From contig OY728122.1 in the NCBI GenBank assembly GCA_963277665.1, positions 2,127,426,024-2,127,490,023 on the forward strand: a stretch of 64,000 nt of DNA, read 5' to 3'. The notes below the pieces were generated by a model that was not told the origin of the DNA, made no database searches, and was given only the letters and a program-made list of their open reading frames with translations. Of this stretch, positions 34,779 through 47,960 are shown one piece after another; position 1 is the stretch's first letter, and every line of letters starts with the position of its first letter. A program made the translations under genes and the position numbers. Source of the stretch: Viscum album (taxonomy: Eukaryota > Streptophyta > Magnoliopsida > Santalales > Viscaceae).

Positions 34779-35849
34779 TGTGGGGGAGGGGACACACATA
34801 GAATGTTTTTAAAATGAAAGAAATATACCATTGTTTTAAAAAATAAATGGATTAAAAATGGACCATTCTAGAAATATTGATGGAATATGTTTAGAATATG
34901 TCCATAAAATATTAATTATGTAGGTGTTAATATTATTTTACCATTATCATTTTAATTTAAACCATCATAAAACACATTTGAATATTATCTGCAGTAATAG
35001 TTTTTTACTATTTTTACAATAAAAAATGATGAAACATTATGTTGAACTTATTATAAAATAATAATTATTATTATTTAAAATATAAAATACATATTAAGAA
35101 ATTATAATTCAATGATGTTTCATAATTTAATTTAAATTCAAAACTACCTACATGATGATAAAGTGAATTTATCTTGATAAATATTTCATAAGTTTAAAAA
35201 ATTATTATATTAAACATTAAACTGGAATTTATTCCACCAACCAAAATAGGATTTATAAAAATCATTATTCAAGTGTTATAAATTTTAAAAAATATAAAAA
35301 AATTATCTTGTATATACTGTAAATTAATGGATGGGTTGTAATTAAAATCATCATTCTAACAATTTATCAATAAAGTATTCATTTCTAAATAATATAAATA
35401 ATTAACTATAATATAAATTTATAACAATTACTCTAATAATTACAATTATTTTGAAAATTAATTTTCCAAAATTATAAAGAATATGTTTTATAGTTTTTAA
35501 TATACAAATAATTACCTTTTTTTGAAGAAAATAACATATTTTTGAATCATATAATGTGTTAAAAAAATAATATGTCCATCTATTTCAATATATTTTATTT
35601 ATCTAAAAAATAATCATAATTATAAATATGTGGTCATTAATATTTTTACTTCCATGTTTAATGGAATTTATATCACTCGCATGTTTAAATAACAACATTA
35701 ATTGTATCATATGGTTCTTTAAAACTCTATTTTATGTGAAACACAATAAAGAAGATAAAATAAATTTATTTGAGAAATGAAATTAATATAATTCAATAAT
35801 AATACTCTGTACGTCCCATTAATTTAATTTTAAACATAAAATATTTCCT

Positions 35850-38800
35850 CATTGATATAGATAACTATGAAAATTTCAGCCTCACCATACCCTCAGGTTC
35901 CCATGTAGCTACCTAAAATTGGTAGTTTCGCCCCAAAACAATGACCAGTTGAGTGTTCATGTTACATGTTACTCTATATATTCAATATCAATTATCTACA
36001 TGATTTTCTTAATATTATATTTAATGATCTAGATGTAATACATCTAGGATCAATACATGGGAAAGATCAGGTATATATATCTTCAACAATGATACATGGA
36101 ATATATCAAGGACTTGAAAATGGTTCTGTGGAAGTCCCATTTGATAAGTAAATATCCATAGATGATAAATATTATCTAAGGGAAAAAATACCAAGGGAGC
36201 CTAATTCCACTCTTTCGAAATATAATACCATTATTCTAGGGATAAATTCTTATAAATAAAATCTATCATATATCAAACTATATATCGTAATGATGATTGT
36301 CAATATGACATTTTTTTAAACTGTGAGATACCTTGATATGTTGTTGAATTGTTATGACATTCTATACCATTTAATCAACTAGATGAAATCCCATTATCCA
36401 TATTATTTTTATCCTTAATCCAAATTATTTTATTTCAACATTATTTTATATATACGTCATCATATGGATCCACCAAAATCATAAAGTGAAATATATTTTT
36501 GATAAAACACTTGACTTCAGTATAGTGTTGATCTATCCCACCTTTAATATACATAGAATATGATCTCAGAATATATTATTATGTTTTTATGGGTTATATA
36601 ACAATAATCATCAATCTAATGATGATACATATATCTAAAAAACATTTCAAAATCTATGGATATATAATGATGCTTCAAGAACAATGATGAAAAACATGAA
36701 AAAATCAAATTCAATATATTCTGGATCTACAATAAGCCTCACCACTTCCTTAATGATTATCCAGAAATAAGGATCCAAATATAAATCATCTCTGAATGTA
36801 ATGAATATTGATGAAGTTATAGTGAAACCAGCTAGAACCCAAATATAAATATTGCATGTATATGTTTTTGGGATTCGGATTAGAAAATCGAAAATGTTTA
36901 TTTCCAATTTTGATACTAGTATGGGTAATGATAGTAACATAACCTAAGAATTTTTCCCTTATCCCAAACCTACACACATACCACGAACCGGGATACATAA
37001 TCCTTAATATAACTCTGCATTTTTTCCCACTGAAAATACAATTTTATATCTCAATTCACCTATTTGTATCATGGATGAATTGATAATGAATAACTATGAG
37101 ACTCCTCTAGTATATTATTCTTAAAATATAATAAGTATTGAACGAATACACGATTTCTCAACATTAGAATTCTATCATAATCAAGGGTATACTCGGGAAA
37201 ATTTATTACTTTCTTCCATATATCAACATCATGTAATATGCAACTCCTTAATCCTCACATGGATAATTGGTTGTATTATCATATGACCAAGATAATATTT
37301 ATTCACTTAATGATTATAAAATAACTAATTTGAAAATAGAAAAATATTGGATCTTTTTTTATCCTCATCTGGGATAGGATATAACGATTCATTCAACTCT
37401 ATGTATCAATGACCATGTTCGGTTTACCATGGAAGAAATTTATGGATAAATCAAAAAACATAATTCGTTCCAAAAACATTTCATGTCTGTATCCAACCAT
37501 ATATTTGTAAATATTAAAATTAACATTTGAAGATATGTTTACATATATATATACATATATATTAACCATTCTTATATAAAGATAATTCCTCCATATAATT
37601 AACGAATAAATTACCAAAACATTCACTAAATAACGAGATGGTAAATTTTTATCATGTAAAATCAATTATCATGATTTTAATCTATAATTATTAATTTCTT
37701 CATAATAACCAATCCAAATCCCATCCTCGATGCATAACTAAAAATTAAGAAACCCTTCTCCACTTATGTGTATGTAAAAAATAGGTGTGTTAAAAAATAT
37801 TATTTTTATTTCCTTAAAATAATATTCATAATTTTTTCTTAAGAAACATGGCTCTATTATAAGTTTAAAAATTTGAGTGGATTTGAGAGTTATTTGAAAT
37901 TATCAAGGAAAAAATGTTAGTATCCTTCCAAACCAAGAAAACATTCAATTTTAATCAAATTGGTTGGTCTCGGACAATGATCAATAACATCTATCTTTGC
38001 TGGACCCCGAGATATACCCTCTCTTTATATTATATTACACCAAATGGAATACTTTTATAGCCTAAATCTACAGTTAGTAATTTTTTCATACTAAATATTC
38101 TTCCATAGGGTCCTTAGAATATTAATCAAGTGAACTTCAAACTCTTCATTGATTTATTAATTATTTTACAATATCATCAATAATGATATCCATTTACTTA
38201 TCAAGGTAATCTCTAATGACATTATTCATAATATACCTAATGTTATTATGGACATATATAAGATTAAGTTGGATTAATATATATTTTTAGTGTCCATACA
38301 TTTCATTAAATATTTCCATTTTTATTTAATCCTTTTTTAAAACGAATTGGTGTTATCATGAATGAATAGTTAGTACATGAATCGTGATTTTTCTCTTATT
38401 GGGCTCCTTAAATATTTCCTCACATTATTCCTTCAAGATATACTCTATGAATTCGGGTGATAATAAAGTTAATAGGGTAGATGAATACGTGAAATTAAAT
38501 AAAAAATTTGGTAATACATAGAAAATCCATTAAAACTACAAATTTACATGACACTAGTGGTTCTAGGCCATTACTCTATTTACATTTTTTCTAGGGGTCC
38601 AATTAAATTACCTAACTTTTTCTCATGTTCCCCATGAATTTGACATTCTACATCCAAATGGACCTCCTGATAAACATAGCATACATTTCTCCTTCAATAA
38701 TGTTCGCATCACAATCCCTATATTTACATCATGCTACAAATTTTTATTAGATTAAATGTGTTAATCATTAATAAATTAAACATAAATTTTTTTCAATGTA

Positions 38801-39780
38801 TTCTCTAAAGAGTATATTCTTCAAATATATGAATATTGATTGGGAATTTGAATGTTTCAAGGGAATCACTACAAAATCATAGATCCCATGACATGTATAG
38901 ACATATGACTTCTAAAAATCACTATTCTTCACCTTAAATTGATGATATCTATAAAAAAGGTCTACCTTTGAGAAGTATTATGCTCATGGTATTTGACCGA
39001 ACAAGTCACCAATCCTTGTAAGATTTAAATTTTTCTTAATTGTGATATTTTTGAGATATCAAATAATGATACACAACATTAGAGGTCCATATTTATTTTT
39101 AGAAAATAACACTAGATCACCCTATGGTGACGAACACTACTAATTGAATCCTATTTCCAAATACAATTGAAGCCTCTTCTTGAACTCTTCTAGCTCAATT
39201 GATTCCATCATGTAGGGTATTTTTGTAATATAGGTGGCTCTAAGTATGACCTCTATTGAGAACTCTAACTCACAATTTCGGGAAATTTTGAGTATCTCTT
39301 TGATAATTACATAACTATATACCCTATCAATAGAAATTTCCTTCATGTTCTTAAATTCCATTTACTAATCCATTTTTTGATGGTATTCCACTTCATATGC
39401 TATCATCAAGCACAATATTAATGGATTCTACAATGGGTATTAATGATCTTCCTATAATTTGTAGATGAGAATTGAAAGGTTTGTAAAATGAAAGGATATT
39501 TCCCTATTCATAATAATTGAGGTGTGATTTATATAATGAAAGCCAATACATTTCTATTATAGTGCTTAATTCCACCACGAGATGTATTTTGAGATTATCA
39601 AGAAGAATATTCCACCAGAAACATATATTGGATGTTATCATAACATGGATTTCAATGATTTCAAAAATATGTGTTTTTATAAATATATATACCTCAAGGT
39701 ATCAACTTGTTAATTCAAAATTTATAGAAAAAATGCAGGCCATTATGAAATCTGTATAACTAGAATTAAATAAAAATTAG
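35850..39780 (-). pseudogene. pol: E5 pol remnant
   Basis: Read from high to low coordinates on the minus strand. Protease end: EMYWLSLYKSHLNYYE (about 39500-39560; E3 has GMDWLSLYRSNINCWE). RT: EFSIEVILRATYITKIPYMM and ELEEFKKRLQ (39140-39300), then FSKVDLFYRYHQF and GIYDFVVIPL (about 38870-38960), fading near 38660. RNase H: IIWRNYLYIRMVNIYVYI and INFFHGKPNMVIDT (37399-37600). Integrase core: KTYTCNIYIWVLAGFT, ITFRDDLYLD and IIKEVVRL (36650-36870). Chromodomain-like tail: VATWEPEGMVRL (about 35878-35915). The spacing fits a full pol with many small shifts and stops. Confidence 0.75.
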
Positions 39781-39799
39781 TACATTCTTGGGTGAATTG

Positions 39800-40723
39800 G
39801 ATATTTACCTCATATGAATTCGTTTTCATGACCCACTACATTTTTATTTATTGAATAATAATAATTTCCTTTCTCCTTTTGATTTTGTGGTTTCTAACAT
39901 TAATTACCCTAAAGGACCCAGGGTTTAGTGAAATGTATTTCATAGTTCCCTTTCTCCTCAAAAATTAGACTTTAAATAACCTTTATAACTTTAATTAATG
40001 ATTTAATCGAAAATTAAATTGAATTTATTGAATAAAAATTGATTTTAAGGGACCACTTTTGACATTAGGTTTTAGAAAGCAATTTTTAGGAATAGTGATT
40101 TGGTTTATATTAATTAAATAAATAAATTATTAATCTAAATATATCAATATTGAGAATGCATCAAGTTGTGTAATAACACATGCTATGTCCCCCCTTTACA
40201 CGATCTGACAAGAATCAGCCTCAGTTGGGGATGGAAAAAACCTGTTGAACACTAAGGTATTACCTCTAGGCATTCATTTGGAGGAAGGAATATTCCCAAT
40301 GGTAATGTGACTATTCCAATACTCATATAAAAAATACAACTTTCACATTACCACTTATAAATACATCTCATTATGTCACTAAATATTCAACTCAATTACT
40401 ATAACGAATTTATATTAATATTTTAAATAAAATATATTTGATTTATAAAATTTATTGTTTTTTATAGAGTCCAAAGTGGGGGTGATTATTATACTAGATT
40501 GGGGCTATCAATATTTTCTAATTTTGGATTTTCTATTTTATATTTCTATGTAGTTTTAGTTTTTTTAATTTTAATTTATTTAATATCCTATTAATGTAAT
40601 AGTATTCAATGTTGAATAATTTATTTTTTTTATTTTTGTGTATAATACTATATTTTATATTATAAAAGAAATTTATTTTAAGAAAAAAAAATTCATTTAA
40701 AAACTCTGGCTTATTTCACCAAC
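39800..40723 (-). other. E5 gag/leader region, unrecognisable
   Basis: Only about 0.9 kb separates the protease trace from the 5' LTR, too short for a full gag plus leader. No zinc knuckle found. A minus-strand AAAGGGGGG at about 40187-40195 looks like a polypurine tract but lies in the wrong place for E5. Confidence 0.4.
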
Positions 40724-42849
40724 TATAGTGACCCACACTATTCAAATATATATCACATTTTAATATATGAATATTAATTACATTTCCATTTTATTCATTC
40801 TGTAATCGTATTGTTAAATTATGATTGGAAATATGGGACATTGATAATTGGTTCATAAGTTAAATACATAGTCACCCACTTCTTTTTCCAAAAATATTTC
40901 ACTTCATAGACATTTCATACATAATAAATTTATTCTTAATATGTGGAAAATAAATATATGTAAGGGAAATCTATGATTATCAGTAAGTGTAAAAAAGGGA
41001 AGTGTCAACATAACATGAGAAAAACTGTATGAGAACGTGAACATAAAATATGAGAACCAAAACCAGAATACCAAATATCAAAATCATGAGACATGTTATA
41101 TTACATGGTATTTCTTAAGACATTAATCATAACTGAATCAATGAAAATAATCCATGACAGAATAAAATATGCATAAAACCAAAAAAAATTGAATATAAAT
41201 AAGAATGTAAAATCACTTACATTTTAATCTATAATCATTTATAAGAAATTTATAGTGGAATGGTTTCACTCTAAAACCCATTGTATTTATCTAGGTTAAC
41301 TCCCTAGAATCTCATAGTGGTAAAATTAAATTACTAAATATGGTTCACTCCCAATTCTAATCATGTATGTCCCACTACATTTATATCATTATATAATGTA
41401 CTAGAGGGATATATAATTCAGTTCCACCAATAATATAATTAAAATAATACATTTTATTTGCATAAAATTAAAAAACCTTATTAATATTATAACATATAAA
41501 AAGGGGAAATGGTTTCATAATATTTTAACCATTCCAATACATACATAAAATAAATGTGTTTCATAATCATTTCATTTTTCCATCATAGCATAACCCATAT
41601 TAATAAAGAATGTTTCAAGAACATACTATTAGATTAATCATAAACCATCAAGAGAAAAAAATTATGGATGGTGTCATCGGATTATACCTCTATTAGATCA
41701 TATGTAGATTCCAATGTTTTTACGTTTTATGAAAAGAAATACCAATAAAATATTGTTATAATTTTCATAAGAAAAACTTAATTTTCATATTAAAATATAT
41801 TTAATAATTTCTTTAATATTCCTGAATCATAAATAAACAATTTCATTGGAATATAATATTAGAACCTTATATAAAAGTATTCAAATAATTTTTTGGTCCT
41901 AACGGGGAAAAATTTAGTTTATTTCATTCATGTTAAAATAATGAGTCCATTACCATTTTCTTTAAAATTTGAAAAACTAAATTTTTTGGAAATTAAAATG
42001 AAGAATCCATTTTAAATATTTTCTAAAAAGTCAAACATTGGTAACAATGTTGATAAAACATCATAGAGTAGTATAATGTTTTTTTAGAAAAATGAATATG
42101 GATGAAAAATGGATTTTCGACTAAAGGGTGTTATATGTTCTATTTTCCATGAAAAAATTATATAGATTCTTGAGTAAATATAGTAAAATGAAATTAAAAC
42201 ATAAATATTCATGAAATAATAATGTAATAATAAAATTAATATGTTTTTTGATAGATTGATCATAAAATTTCATTACATGATGCATAATAATAATCAAACC
42301 AATTAAACAATGATATTTTATCATAAATGCTTACCACTTTGTTAGGATTCTAATCATAATCCCCATGAATGAAAAAAATTTACATTTATAGACAAAAATA
42401 CTCATGAAAATAATTATAAAATAATGTATATACACCACTCAAAGGAAACATGTGGTGAATATAACATGGTTCACATGAAAATAATATTGAGATGAAAATC
42501 CCATATTCTATATCTAGAATATCATCATAAAAACATTATACCTCTTTTATAATTAATATAATTTTATTATAAGTGTGTTAGTAAAACCAAATCACATATA
42601 TCATACAAAATATTATTTAATTATAAATTTTCTCAACCTGTAAATTTTTAACTCTTCATTAAAAATTCTATTCTGAGTGATAACTGCTTCATTTTTCATT
42701 TATGTTTCGTTTTATTAGTTTTATTCTTTGTTATTTGATTATAGTTACATAGTCTATCAATTTTTAATAATTATATAAATATCATATAAATTTATTATGT
42801 ACATATTTCATGTTATCCTTAAAATTATATATTAAAAAATATAGTACAA

Positions 42850-43262
42850 TAGTCATAGAGATGGTAGGTTATACATACTCAGGACCACTATTTCTATTTT
42901 TCAACAGATGAAACAATAGAAATATAAACAAAAAAATTCATTATAGAATAATTTTTATCTCATAAATATCATATAATTTGTTTCAATAAAATTACCCAAT
43001 TTATGATCCATTTAAAAATAATATGAAACTCATATCATATAGCTTTTTGGAGGCAATAGTCTACATGTATTAATGGGTGACATTATCTTTTTCCAATTGA
43101 TAGGAATATAAAATGTAATTTGTGATATTATATTTTTGAATGCGTAATTATTTCATAGATTGAAAATAATCCTTAAATACATCATTATATCTATCCTTGA
43201 CAGGCTCTAATTGAAAAGGATTTAATTGGTTCATTAGTTTTTTGTTCATTGTACACACGATC
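42850..43262 (-). repeat. Three hairpin modules in the E5 5' LTR
   Basis: The minus strand at about 42853-42884 reads GAGTATGTATAACCTACCATC, the C-to-T-worn form of the E1 module. Two further copies lie at about 190-bp intervals. Confidence 0.45.
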
Positions 43263-43595
43263 GATAATTTCATATCCCGTTTAATGAAAGATTAAACTGA
43301 TATAGTTTATGTAATAAACATATTGAAATAATATTACTTGTATGACTGTTATTTTATTATATAATCATATTTAGAGAGGATTATAATGAGGTGAAGTTGA
43401 TATAAAACAAAAAATCTATTTTGGGAATGATACCTCTTCTTTGGAAAAAATGCTTTCAGATTGCAAAAAATAAATTTCATAAGGGTATAAAAAATTAACA
43501 CCACTATAAATTTATAGGGAATAATGGAATTAGTTTTTTAAGGGTTTTCAAAAAAAGTCTTTGAACAGGTCTAGAGGAGGTTAGAGGGAGATCCC

Positions 43596-43603
43596 TTTTA
43601 TAT
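43596..43603 (-). promoter_or_regulatory. E5 5' LTR TATA box
   Basis: Minus strand TATAAAAG in CTCCCCCACATATAAAAGGG. Confidence 0.6.
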
Positions 43604-44613
43604 GTGGGGGAGTGAAAACACTTAGATATTTTGGAACGAATAAAATATAATCGCATTTTACACACTAAAAATGGCTCAAAATGGATCATAACCAAAAAAA
43701 TTTAGATATAACTTTGAAATAATGAATAAAATATAAATTAGAACACCTTTTAGATCATTTCAACCCCATATCGTTATATTTCCCACTAGAAAACCCATTT
43801 CATCCTTAAAAACATTAAATAAATTATTAAATTTATGTTAAATATCACATAAAATTATCTCAAATATATTATATAATATTTATTATTATAATAAAAAATA
43901 TGGAATCCATTTTTCCAAATTTAGTTAACAGATGTGTGATAATTTATTTAAAAACCATAATTATAGACGACATGGAAAATCTCTTTTCTGAAAAAAGTAT
44001 TAATAAACGGAGAATATATTTATTAATAAATTATATTTAAAATTGATTCAAATTAAATAAATAAAATTTATAATAATAAAATTTATTTATTTTTACTTTC
44101 AATAAAACATTAAAATAAAATGTATCATGTGAATTCCTTAAATGAAATGGAAGTTATGAATATAAAACAATATTTTTCTTTATACATACAAAAAATAATA
44201 TTTTCAGAAAATTATAAATATTTTAAAGAAAGTTATTTTTGAAAGGATAATTCAAAATAGTTGGTACATTTTTTGAAATTTATTTTCCATAAAAGTGAAA
44301 AATTAATTTTATTATCTCTTCATAATAAACATAAAAAATACATTTTGAGGAAAGTAAATAATTTTAGACAATATAAATAAATTTCAAAAAAATCATACAG
44401 ATAAATATTGTTTCTTTATTCAAATAATTTATAAATAATTATAAATATTTTTCATTTTTGTTTATACCAGCAATTTTTATTGAAAAGTAATAATGGTCAT
44501 GTTAAAATTATAATATTTATTGTATATTGTGGTTCGTTAATTATCAGTGTTGCATATAAAAAAATCTATCGATGAAAATAAATTTATTTGAAATAATATA
44601 TTTTAAATGATAC

Positions 44614-46265
44614 TTGGAATTTCTTATTAAATATATAAATATGATATTTATTTATTTTTTAGTGAGTTTAAGGTCATTTATCCACAACCATTTGTTCCAT
44701 AGTCAATTCAACAATGTTTTTTTGAGGGTATTAGTAGAATAATACAACAATAAGTAATGAGACGTAAACTGTTTTAGTAAAAATATATGCAATGATTATA
44801 AATTAATCCAAAGAAATAATAATAATGAAATAAATATGAAACCTTTTATTAAGAAATTTTAATACTATCATAGTTTATTTTATTCATTATTTATAGACTA
44901 TGAATATGCATATGATAATTATGGAGACATATTTTTCATTAACACCATGATTTTATGAATTCATTTCACATTATTGTCCATTATATCAATATTCTAAGAA
45001 ATATACCAAGAAATATATCATTTGTATAAAAACTATTTTCAATATTCATTTTTAACCACCATTCAATTTATTTTTAATGTTTTAAAAGTTATTCTTTTAT
45101 ACATTTTCTGTATTGTTCATTAGTAATTTTATTTGGAAAATGTAAATTTTTATATTAACATGTAATGATAGAAGGAAATTTCCAATAAAGTTTTACTGTA
45201 CTCGTTATCCACTATGCACTGATAATTTTTTTTAAATTATAAACTATTCCTATTCATATTCAATTGTTTCTATTTTTAATTCCTTCAAATGAAAATGATT
45301 TTTATATGTATGAATTATTAAAAATGGGAAGGGTATATATTGTGGGTTGAAATCTGTTTTTCAATAATATAACAATAAAAAAATGCTTATGAATTTTTTA
45401 GTCATTATATATTACCAGACAAATACTAATGATGAGAGTTGTGCATGATATTTCTCATAAATATTGGTTATCTAATTATAACTATATAATGCATTGGGTA
45501 ATGATTAGTCATTGAAGGAGAAAATGGTAGAGATAAATAGGTATGTCACTCATTTAGAATAAATTGGGAATCAATTAGTTAAATATATTTTAATCATTAG
45601 TGAGAATAGATTCAAAAAATGAGGCTGAAATATAAAAATGTTAATATAAATAATGGTTTCATGGATGTAAGATGATTTCATGATATAAGGAATGTTTATA
45701 AACTATTAATGTGGAAGGGTTAGTTATTTGAATAGTTTTTTTAATGTGTTCCCATGTTCTTTATAATGGAACCATGGATTTTAATATCCTTGATAATGGG
45801 TTTTAATTTTTTGATTTGAGAAAATATGGATTTTCTAATATGGACATATATATTTATATTGTCACAGTGGTATATATTAAAAAAGTAATTTTTTCTAAGG
45901 GTTTTAATTTTATCATTGGATTAATGGGATTCAGTACATATATTTCCCTTAATGAGATTAGTATTCTCCCTAAAAAAAATCAAATAGTTTAATGATGATC
46001 AATGGATGTGTAGATACTTTACCTATTTATGATTTCCACTATGGTAAACCATTATAAATAATGATCATGTGTCATAAAATAAACATGAGTGCAGACATAA
46101 ATCAAATAATTTTTTAAAAAATTGTACACAATATGTAAGTCAATACATTTTAATATTTTTTAATCTGATAGAATTGCAGACAAAATAATCATGGGAAAGT
46201 AAAAAATGTTAAATCTCTATGATTATACTAATATATATGGGTTGTTAATGTAAGTGGTCATTATA
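44614..46265 (+). repeat. E4 5' LTR, 3' part
   Basis: Continues the plus-strand LTR after E5. Contains AATGCATTGGGTAATGATTA (45488), a landmark shared with E1 and E3 LTRs, and ends GTGGTCATTATA before a primer site. Confidence 0.55.
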
Positions 46266-46267
46266 GT

Positions 46268-46279
46268 TGGAATCAGAGC
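46268..46279 (+). other. E4 primer-binding site
   Basis: TGGAATCAGAGC, 11 of 12 matches to the Met-tRNA site, two bases after the LTR end. Confidence 0.75.
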
Positions 46280-46489
46280 ATGGTTAACATATCATTAAAG
46301 GTTATTAGAATATTAAATGAAAATTTTAAGTGATTAAAATTCATTGTTATATTATCGTTGGATTGATTCTGATGACTTCAATATTTCACCACCTAATCCA
46401 CATCTATTCTTAATTGTAATTTAAAGAAGATATAGGGAACAAGGTGTTATAACAATACAAAATTATTTTAACCCTTCATATTTGTAATA

Positions 46490-46660
46490 TAGATTGACTA
46501 AAATGGAAAACTTTATGACTATGTTTACTATATTGTCTCAAGTAATTAATGGTGGAACCCATGAATGAGAATTAAAAGGTTCATAGAAACTAAATATTTT
46601 AATAATAAAAAATTTCAGGAAACAAGACCCTCTAGTTTGTAACAGATCATAACACCATTT
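46490..46660 (+). pseudogene. gag: E4 gag fragment
   Basis: Plus-strand traces of the gag N-terminal part: ENFMTMFTILSQVINGGT (E3 has ANFVTLLSQITQVLNRNT), then after stops IIKNFRKQDPLVCNRS (E3: IKIFMRQRPPTFSGSS). It ends where the E6 LTR begins, so the rest of E4 lies beyond E6. Confidence 0.5.
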
Positions 46661-47926
46661 TGTAAGAACCAAACCAATATATAGATGCCACATTCTCATT
46701 TTCTGGTACATTTTTACACTTTTATTGATTATACCATGGTCTGGATTGGATTTGGGGTTGTTTTGGTGAAATTGGAGAAATTTGGAAGCCCATGGGATTG
46801 TGCATGGTTAGTACATGGTTAGGGAAAAACATGTATTTATTCCTATGAAATTTTGTACCACTTTTCGGATCCATATGCGGTGCAGAAAGGTGTTGCCATA
46901 CTGTGGAACCTCACTCCCAAAATTATGCAGCCTCAAACTGATTGGATTTTCAATGTTTGGAACATGGTTTGTAAACACATAATCCACATTGGAGAGACCA
47001 TGAACACTAAGTGTATCAGCTCTTTTTAAAGTGGATTTCATGGAAAACCACACATCACCACCTATGAAACCATTCACATGGATATTAGACCTCTCACCCC
47101 CCCCCCCATTTTTATAAAAAATACTTTAACTATATTTCTTATAACTAATCACCCAGATTAGCCTAAAATGGTTTTCATTGATTTTAAAATCTCCCAAATA
47201 TATTCCAATTCTATACAAAACTATTCTAATGAAAATCAAAGATCATGTGGAAGGTTTCTACCCATATTTAGGTATGTAATATTTTCACTTTTGGTTTACA
47301 TTCTCTATAATTTCTTCCCCTTTTATATGGGGGTATGATTTCATCCTTTTGAAATTAGTTTAGATCTTGGATTTGATGAACACTGTTTCTATGGATCTTG
47401 GTCCAAGGTTTTTATCCTAGATATTTCATAACCATTCTAAATTATATCACTCCAAATCTAATGGAGGGTTATGAATTAGTATGCGTTCATCAATGATATT
47501 AATATAGGTTTTCTAATTATAAATTCCCATAATATATATTACAAATGGTTTTACGTTATTGTTCATTTCCAATTAGAATGATGATAAATTTTATTTTCAA
47601 ATTAATTTATAAATTTTTTCCCAATGGATTATGAGGCCCTTCACATATCCATTTGTACTATTTTGTGTTTTGAGAACAATCTTGATCGATACCCAATGGA
47701 TTTTCCAGAATAATTGAAATTATGATAAGTTTGATTAGGAATGTGGTTGATAAATGGGTTATTGACATTTCACGAATAATGAGTTATAAACAATGTTGAA
47801 AAATGAGATGAGTATGTGTAATTGTGGTTTTTGATAATTTTGAATGATATAAATGATCTGTTGAGGGATATGGACTGTTTGTCCTAGCATAAGTGGGGTT
47901 CCAAACAACTACTCCAATACCCCAAG

Positions 47927-47928
<2 letters not shown>

Positions 47929-47958
<30 letters not shown>
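47929..47958. repeat. (AT)n microsatellite
   Basis: Thirty bases of pure AT. The open frame across it is an artefact. Confidence 0.95.

Positions 47959-47960
<2 letters not shown>

Larger units (their letters stand above)
31907..35805 (-). repeat. E5 3' LTR (edges approximate)
   Basis: Parallel to 40724-44613: for example 33040-33180 with 41900-42010 and 34200-34330 with 43025-43150. Hairpin modules at 34038-34073, 34223-34265 and 34403-34432; TATA at 34771-34778. Its LTR start (minus strand GTATTATTATTG) precedes a worn PPT near 35807-35820. Confidence 0.6.
31907..44613 (-). mobile_element. E5: decayed full-length gypsy element
   Basis: Two similar minus-strand LTRs of about 3.9 kb (about 31907-35805 and 40724-44613) enclose a worn pol. 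Shared landmarks in equal order: the hairpin modules, the CT-rich TATA box block and the LTR start. Motifs of all pol domains survive, but almost every frame is broken, so it is far older than E3. It splits the E4 LTR. Confidence 0.7.
40724..44613 (-). repeat. E5 5' LTR (edges approximate)
   Basis: Starts next to CACCAACTATAG (40718-40728), a worn PBS plus LTR end comparable to GATACCAACTATAG at the E7 5' LTR. Hairpin modules at about 42850-42886, 43045-43072 and 43225-43262; TATA at 43596; LTR start near 44613, alignable with that of the 3' LTR (AAATTTATTTGA...TAC). Confidence 0.6.

Noticed and set aside
40187..40195. AAAGGGGGG on the minus strand as a polypurine tract
   Set aside because: It lies near the gag/leader side of E5, not before an LTR start; no LTR follows.
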